DNA of 50,845 bases from an uncultured Bacteroidales bacterium (GTDB taxonomy: Bacteria > Bacteroidota > Bacteroidia > Bacteroidales > Paludibacteraceae): the NCBI GenBank assembly GCA_902798965.1, contig CADBYS010000021.1:1-50845 (forward strand). Direction: 5' to 3'. The translations under genes and the position numbers were made by a program. Positions 46,746 through 50,845 of the stretch are shown here, piece by piece. Positions within the stretch are counted from its first letter, which is position 1. Each line of letters starts with the position of its first letter. Below the pieces are notes generated by a model. It was not told the origin of the DNA. It saw only the letters and a program-made list of their open reading frames with translations, and did no database searches.

Positions 46746-47048
46746 ATGTCAAAATTAGTTTTACCGGCGGAGATATTGAGTATCTCCGGAGCAACGGGCA
46801 AAATGCTCTACCAGACCTACACAAAAGCCGACGGCAGTACTGAGACGCGGGTGTATTCGAATCCGTATTACCGTCCGCGAGGCGAGAAGTACCAACGCAA
46901 AATCCCTTTCACCAAGAACGAACAGAGGGCGCAGCGGCGATTTGCCGAGATGTCGCGCGAGGTAAGCAGACGCGTGAAAGCCGGTGACCAACGTTTACGC
47001 GAGCAGATCTGGGCTGACGTGAAGCGGGAGTTCGCAAGTGAAAGGTGA
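46746..47048 (+). CDS. Small basic protein of unknown function
   Basis: This 100-residue protein is rich in Arg/Lys (NPYYRPRGEKYQRKIPFTKN; REVSRRVKAGDQRLREQIWA), with no signal peptide or membrane helix. The first 40 residues look beta-rich (ILSISGATGKMLYQTYTKAD), the remainder helical. I do not recognise a family; the style could suit a nucleic-acid-binding or mobile-element-associated protein. Its last residues (SER) and stop codon come from a GTGAAAG repeat (47037-47070), and a strong terminator follows. Coding status rests on frame length, plausible composition and the terminator. Confidence 0.6.
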   Translation: MSKLVLPAEILSISGATGKMLYQTYTKADGSTETRVYSNPYYRPRGEKYQRKIPFTKNEQRAQRRFAEMSREVSRRVKAGDQRLREQIWADVKREFASER

Positions 47049-47070
47049 AAAGTGAAAGGTGAAAGGAGTG
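47037..47070 (+). repeat. Family B repeat across the end of the 100-residue gene
   Basis: AGTGAAAGGTGAAAAGTGAA then AGGTGAAAGGAGTG; contains the stop TGA at 47046-47048. Confidence 0.85.
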
Positions 47071-47085
47071 AATTGTACAAAAAGA

Positions 47086-47107
47086 AGCCGCACGCGCGGC
47101 TTTTTTT
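47086..47107 (+). terminator. Intrinsic terminator after the 100-residue gene
   Basis: AGCCGC (47086-47091) pairs with GCGGCT (47096-47101) around ACGC, followed by a run of seven T (47101-47107). Confidence 0.85.
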
Positions 47108-47146
47108 GTGCATTTTTAATAAAAAATGAAAATTTATTCCAAAAAA

Positions 47147-47178
47147 TTTGCATATTTCAAAAATTTTTTGTACCTTTG
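47147..47178 (+). promoter_or_regulatory. Bacteroidota-type promoter for the LRR gene
   Basis: -33 TTTG (47147-47150), 20 bases, -7 TACCTTTG (47171-47178). Start near 47185 gives a long leader of about 210 bases. Confidence 0.85.
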
Positions 47179-47207
47179 TACCCAAATTTGAAAAAACGCT
47201 TGGAGCA

Positions 47208-47372
47208 ATGGGCAGAATTACAGAAAATATAATAGCGAATTTTACCCCACCCCCACAACGTATTAGGCTGTATAACAGGCAAATACACCAACATAGCAAC
47301 GTTTTAAGCGGTGCGTACATCCGTGTGCGTACTGCTTTTTTATTATTCCGCGCGCATAAAGCAAACAAATAA
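47208..47372 (+). CDS. Possible leader peptide in the LRR gene 5' region
   Basis: An ATG at 47208 with GGAG five bases ahead opens a 54-codon frame (MGRITENIIANFTPPPQRIR ... RTAFLLFRAHKANK) ending 22 bases before the LRR start. It lies wholly within the predicted leader and runs through a terminator-like hairpin. No known family is recognised; the frame may be non-coding. Confidence 0.3.
   Translation: MGRITENIIANFTPPPQRIRLYNRQIHQHSNVLSGAYIRVRTAFLLFRAHKANK
47307..47341 (+). promoter_or_regulatory. Terminator-like hairpin inside the LRR gene leader
   Basis: AGCGGTGC (47307-47314) can pair with GTACTGCT (47329-47336), including two G-U pairs, followed by six T (47336-47341). It lies between promoter and gene, so it could act as an attenuator. 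Confidence 0.5.
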
Positions 47373-47394
47373 CATTAACTAAATTCTAAACATT

Positions 47395-50028
47395 ATGAGA
47401 AAAATCAAACTTCTTACTCTGTTTATGGCACTATGTGTGTCAGCAGGATTGTGTGCCTCCGATCTCGGAACAGGCACAGGTTTGTCGTGGGAGTATAATG
47501 CTTCCACGCATCAGCTTATCATCTCTTATAGCGGTGAAGGAACCGGAGTTATTCCGGATTACGCTTCTTATTCTGCACAGCCATGGTCTGCATATTACTA
47601 TATGATTCAAACCCTTGTGCTTCCTGAATCGGGATTAAAAAAAATAGGAAAGAATGCGTTTAATAATTTGACGGCTATAACATCTGTTACTATTCCTGCC
47701 GGTGTGGAGAGTATCGGTGAATCATCGTTTAAGGGTTGCTTTGATTTGACAACCGTAACATTCCCAAGTTCTCTGGAATCAATTGGTAAAGAAGCATTTG
47801 CCAATTGTATGGATTTGGTAACCGTTACTGTTCCTACTAACAGTTTGAAATCAATAGATGAAAACTGTTTTGAAGGTTGCAAAAAAATTGAAACAATAAC
47901 TCTCCCGAATACACTTGAATCTATAGGAAAAGGTGCTTTTTACAACTGCGCGAAGTTAACTGCTCTTACAATCCCTGCTTCTGTAACCAGTATAGGTGAG
48001 GGTATTACCGTCGGCTGCAAGGCTATGACGACCATTTCAGTAGATGCTAATAACACCGTCTATGAAAGTCCTTCCGGCAGCAATGCGATAGTAAAGAAGG
48101 CATCCCCCAGCACTCTTGTAGCAGGTTGTAAAGCTACAGTTCTTCCGGTGGTCAATACAATAGCTACAAAAGCATTTGGTGAAATTGAATTATCGGAAAT
48201 AAACATACCCAATGGGGTAGCACGTGTTGAATATAAAGCCTTTTATGGGATTACGGGTAATCCATCCATGTCTGTTCCTGCTAGTGCAACCTATATGTCG
48301 ACTGAACCTTTTGATCCGGTTAATGGTCCGCTATCTTCCGTAACTGTGCATGAAGATAATCCGAATTATGATAGCCGAAATAATTGTAATGCCATCATAG
48401 AGAAAGCGTCCAACGCTTTGATTACGGGTAGTAACTCGTGTTCTGTTATTCCCGATGGCGTAATCAGTGTAGAATCTTTTGCTTTTCAGAATTGTACAGG
48501 TGTAACCTCGATAACTATCCCTTCCAGCATACAGTATCTCCGAGCGAATGCTTTTGATAAATGTACCGGTCTTACTCAAGTGATTTGTTTGGCAACAACG
48601 CCTCCTGCAATGTATAAAAATGGTGGGTCAGGAGATGCTTTCCGCAATGTAGACAAATCTATCCCGGTTTATGTTCCGGCTTCGAGTGTTGCTGCATATC
48701 AAAACAATGGTAATCCTTGGTTTGGCTTCACTAACATCCAAGCATATGAGGAGCCGACTCTCGAATGGACTTGTGGCACATGTACTGTCACGCTTATAGA
48801 CGGTGAGCTTAAAGTGTTCCCAACAGATGGCATATCCGGTACGATGTCTTATGCTACTTCAAACTACGAAGAGAATCATCCATGGCTCGCATATAGCAGC
48901 CAGGTTACAAAGATTGTTGTAGCTGACGGAGTTACCAACATTTGGCATAATACCTTTAGAGGTTGCTCCAACGCTACCAGCGCACGCATCGGCAATGATG
49001 TGATTTACATTGGTTACAACGCGTTTAACGGATGTAGCGGCCTGACCAACATTACACTTCCGAATAAAATCTCGTCTATCGACCAAGATGCATTCAAAGG
49101 CTGTACGGGCATGACAGATGTATATTGCTATCTTTATACTACAAGAGTTGGTGGAAACTGGTTTGATGAAAATGCAGACGATTTCAAAGCAAGTAAGGCA
49201 ACACAATGCCATGTATATGCTGATGATTTAAGTGAATTTCTCGATTATTGGGGTTCGGATGGCACGAGAGACCATCTCAATCTGACCTTCGTCGGCGACC
49301 TTGGCGGTATATTGACCTTGGGCGACTCCGATAATGCTGGCGCTATCGATGAGTTCCTGGACGCTCATGACGGTGAAGTTATTCCTGAGTTGACTATTGA
49401 CCGTGTTGTATATCGCAACCAATATTATAACACTATCTGCTTGCCGTTCAGCATGGATGCTACGCAGATTGCCAACAGCTCTATCGCTGGTGCTGAGATA
49501 CGTGAATTTGTCGGCGCTGAAGTTGTAGCCGGAGCATTGAATTTGTCGCTTGATGTAGTTACTACTATTGAGAAAGGCAAACCGTACTTCATCAGTTACA
49601 GCAATGCAGCTGCTTTGGATGAATTGAGCTTCAAGGATGTACAACTTGATGCAAATGAGCCTGATTACGTTGAGCGCAACGGCGTGAAATTCCAAGGCAC
49701 ATATCACGGATTTGACATGCCGGCACAGACGGAAGAGAACCACAGTTACCTCTTCCTCGGTCAAAACAACACGTTGTATTGGCCTTCATCTGCCGGAAAA
49801 ATCAAGCCTTTCCGTTGCTATTTCATCATCCCGACAGGTGGCGCAGGTGCTCCTATCCGTCGTGGCATGCCGGCATACCTGATTGACCTGGAGAATACTG
49901 CAACGAATGTTGAGAGCATCGAAGGTCAGGTCATGAACGGCAAGGTTCAGAAAGTTATCGAGAACGGCGTAATGTACATCATCCGCAATGGTGAGAAGTA
50001 TAACGTTATGGGTCAAATCATTAAATAA
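47395..50028 (+). CDS. BspA-type leucine-rich-repeat surface protein
   Basis: This 877-residue protein has a signal peptide (KIKLLTLFMALCVSAGLCAS). Two blocks of LRR_5 repeats of about 23 residues (about 60-450 and 500-610) show units such as LTTVTFPSSLESIGKEAFAN and VTSITIPSSIQYLRANAFDK. A beta-rich region follows (about 655-830; NQYYNTICLPFSMDATQIAN; EKGKPYFISYSNAAALDELS). The tail ends VIENGVMYIIRNGEKYNVMG, similar to the giant protein tail, so secretion and surface attachment are likely. BspA-like proteins bind host or matrix molecules. The first half is visibly richer in A/T than neighbouring genes and than its own last third. A ribosome-binding GGAGG for the next gene starts at its stop. 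Confidence 0.88.
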   Translation: MRKIKLLTLFMALCVSAGLCASDLGTGTGLSWEYNASTHQLIISYSGEGTGVIPDYASYSAQPWSAYYYMIQTLVLPESGLKKIGKNAFNNLTAITSVTIPAGVESIGESSFKGCFDLTTVTFPSSLESIGKEAFANCMDLVTVTVPTNSLKSIDENCFEGCKKIETITLPNTLESIGKGAFYNCAKLTALTIPASVTSIGEGITVGCKAMTTISVDANNTVYESPSGSNAIVKKASPSTLVAGCKATVLPVVNTIATKAFGEIELSEINIPNGVARVEYKAFYGITGNPSMSVPASATYMSTEPFDPVNGPLSSVTVHEDNPNYDSRNNCNAIIEKASNALITGSNSCSVIPDGVISVESFAFQNCTGVTSITIPSSIQYLRANAFDKCTGLTQVICLATTPPAMYKNGGSGDAFRNVDKSIPVYVPASSVAAYQNNGNPWFGFTNIQAYEEPTLEWTCGTCTVTLIDGELKVFPTDGISGTMSYATSNYEENHPWLAYSSQVTKIVVADGVTNIWHNTFRGCSNATSARIGNDVIYIGYNAFNGCSGLTNITLPNKISSIDQDAFKGCTGMTDVYCYLYTTRVGGNWFDENADDFKASKATQCHVYADDLSEFLDYWGSDGTRDHLNLTFVGDLGGILTLGDSDNAGAIDEFLDAHDGEVIPELTIDRVVYRNQYYNTICLPFSMDATQIANSSIAGAEIREFVGAEVVAGALNLSLDVVTTIEKGKPYFISYSNAAALDELSFKDVQLDANEPDYVERNGVKFQGTYHGFDMPAQTEENHSYLFLGQNNTLYWPSSAGKIKPFRCYFIIPTGGAGAPIRRGMPAYLIDLENTATNVESIEGQVMNGKVQKVIENGVMYIIRNGEKYNVMGQIIK

Positions 50029-50041
50029 GGAGGACATCACT

Positions 50042-50182
50042 ATGAAAACTAAATATATGCAGCCGGAAACGTTGGTGTCGGATATTTTGCCGAATGCTGT
50101 GATTCTTACGGGTAGTGCAACGATACCTGATCCCGGAGATTTCGGCATGGGCGGCGGTGCTGCCCCGGGCGAAGCAATCTGA
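50042..50182 (+). CDS. Small peptide with Gly-rich C-terminus
   Basis: A strong ribosome-binding site (GGAGG, 50029-50033) lies eight bases before the ATG. The 46-residue product begins MKTKYMQPETLVSDILPNAV and ends DFGMGGGAAPGEAI. It starts 14 bases after the LRR stop, so it is co-transcribed. Small proteins of the K-Y-x-x-P-x-T start type are common and uncharacterised in Bacteroidales; the conserved N-terminus with a variable Gly-rich end recalls peptide precursors, but no maturase is in view. It has a degenerate second copy at 50283. Confidence 0.65.
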   Translation: MKTKYMQPETLVSDILPNAVILTGSATIPDPGDFGMGGGAAPGEAI

Positions 50183-50209
50183 TCGCATAGTTAAATACAA
50201 TCAATGGAG

Positions 50210-50230
50210 GGGGTGCTTTAGTAGCACCCC
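50210..50230 (+). terminator. Hairpin after the small peptide gene
   Basis: GGGGTGCT (50210-50217) pairs perfectly with AGCACCCC (50223-50230), loop TTAGT. Only a short pyrimidine stretch (TCTTC) follows, so it may be a weak terminator or a stabilising hairpin. Confidence 0.55.
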
Positions 50231-50282
50231 TCTTCAGCGCGAATATGAACTTTTTACAAATACGATATCTGAATCGAATAGA

Positions 50283-50405
50283 TGTTTTCAACCTCAAGTG
50301 TTGGCAACGCCCCTCACACCGGTGACTGTATTATGTTTCAGTGGTGATCCTGTCGAAGATTCATTCACTATCGGCGGTGGTATGAATCCTGATGGCGCCA
50401 TGTAA
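50283..50405 (+). pseudogene. Degenerate second copy of the small Gly-rich peptide
   Basis: The frame ending at the TAA 50403-50405 reads FQPQVLATPLTPVTVLCFSG and ends DSFTIGGGMNPDGAM. It aligns with YMQPETLVSDILPNAVILTG ... DFGMGGGAAPGEAI of the upstream peptide (shared QP, hydrophobic middle, GGG, P-G/D-x-A end). No in-frame ATG with a ribosome-binding site is present: the ATG at 50282 is one base out of frame, as if a frameshift had occurred. A GTG/TTG start cannot be excluded. Confidence 0.45.
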
Positions 50406-50479
50406 CAACACTCCCACTCTCCCCTGCTTATGGCCGGCGCAATCTATGCCATAGCAGGTAAGAGTGCACAACAAAAAAA
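50406..50479. other. Non-coding stretch after the peptide copies
   Basis: No gene or recognisable element seen between the degenerate peptide copy and the terminator at 50480. Confidence 0.5.
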
Positions 50480-50503
50480 ACGCATCTTCGGGTGCGTTTT
50501 TTT
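50480..50503 (+). terminator. Intrinsic terminator with TTCG loop
   Basis: ACGCATC (50480-50486) pairs with GGTGCGT (50491-50497) around the stable TTCG loop, followed by seven T. It closes the LRR-peptide unit. Confidence 0.9.
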
Positions 50504-50586
50504 GTGTCATAACCTCACTCACGTGCAAGCCCGTGTGAGGCTTTGACACTAAAAATGTATAAATATGCAATTTTTTCTGCTGAAAA

Positions 50587-50618
50587 TTTGCAAATATCAT
50601 TTTTTTTTCGTAACTTTG
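50587..50618 (+). promoter_or_regulatory. Bacteroidota-type promoter for the DUF1016 gene
   Basis: -33 TTTG (50587-50590), 20 bases, -7 TAACTTTG (50611-50618); predicted start about 45 bases before the ATG at 50672. Confidence 0.85.
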
Positions 50619-50671
50619 TAGTCGTATTTGTGTCGCACGAATGCTGACCGAAGTGAAAACACCAAGCAACA

Positions 50672-50845
50672 ATGAGCAAACTGATACATATCGACCAAGA
50701 CTACAAACAGTGGATTCAGGACTTGAAGAGTCGCTATCGTCGTAGTCAAATCAAGGCTTCCGTCAAAGTCAATTACGAGGTGCTGTCCTTCTATTGGCAA
50801 CTGGGTCGCGACATCGTCAACCTCGATGCGGAGAATCGTTGGGGC
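50672..50845 (+). CDS. DUF1016 / PDDEXK nuclease family protein (YhcG-like), 3' end outside window
   Basis: The ATG at 50672 opens a frame that runs to the window edge (58 codons). The product begins MSKLIHIDQDYKQWIQDLKS and continues RYRRSQIKASVKVNYEVLSF then YWQLGRDIVNLDAENRWG. This matches the DUF1016 N-terminal helical domain (S-R-x-x-Q-x-K-A ... V-N-x-E-L-x-x-x-Y-W-x-x-G-x-x-I). Full proteins continue to a PDDEXK nuclease domain, not visible here. Such genes are often found next to restriction-modification or defence loci. Its own promoter lies just upstream. Confidence 0.8.
   Translation, partial: MSKLIHIDQDYKQWIQDLKSRYRRSQIKASVKVNYEVLSFYWQLGRDIVNLDAENRWG

Overview
The window looks like chromosomal DNA from a member of the Bacteroidales (Bacteroidota). 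The evidence is: an intact SprA outer-membrane translocon of the type IX secretion system (T9SS); a full Bat aerotolerance operon; a BspA-type leucine-rich-repeat surface protein; T9SS-type C-terminal tails; and six promoters with the Bacteroidota consensus (-33 TTTG, about 20 bases, -7 TAnnTTTG). Genus cannot be fixed from the sequence alone; a gut or rumen T9SS-positive lineage is a reasonable guess.

Layout. 1-2552 (minus strand) is accessory: a MntA/HepT nucleotidyltransferase/HEPN toxin-antitoxin pair, a Fic AMPylator and a truncated AlbA_2 (Schlafen-type) protein, probably one transcript. 2775-11257 (plus) is a housekeeping run: a secreted nuclease with a T9SS tail, ligA, a conserved unknown, dapA, nadK, fmt, an HD hydrolase and an esterase, ended by a clear terminator. 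11414-19780 is the Bat operon (MoxR ATPase, DUF58, a BatD-like protein, BatA, a BatB-BatC fusion, BatD, BatE). 19822-26729 holds a glycosyltransferase, a small EamA/SMR-like membrane protein, two outer-membrane beta-barrel proteins, kbl and queH. 26908-35674 is a promoter-led ruvA-sprA-nucleoside kinase operon. 35685-45922 (minus) carries a giant 3234-residue multidomain surface protein preceded by a small lipoprotein. 46106-50845 is a patchwork: a duplicated fragment of the giant gene's 3' end, a 100-residue unknown, a leucine-rich-repeat protein with a long structured leader, a Gly-rich small peptide with a degenerate second copy, and the start of a DUF1016/PDDEXK protein.

Functional links. 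SprA would export the proteins with T9SS-like tails (the nuclease at 2775 and, by inference, the giant protein and the LRR protein). The Bat genes form the usual MoxR/VWA envelope-stress machine.

The most unusual feature is not a gene. Families of short tandem repeats, mostly with a 7-base period (GTCGAAA, GTGAAAG, GATTGAC, CAGTCAG, GGTTACG, CATCGTA, AATCATA and others), are scattered through the window. They fill intergenic gaps, supply or abut stop codons, sit inside one another, and lie in frame inside real genes, including four places in ligA, one in queH and several in the giant gene. One of them marks the edge of a segmental duplication. They resemble in style the heptameric STRR repeats known from cyanobacteria.
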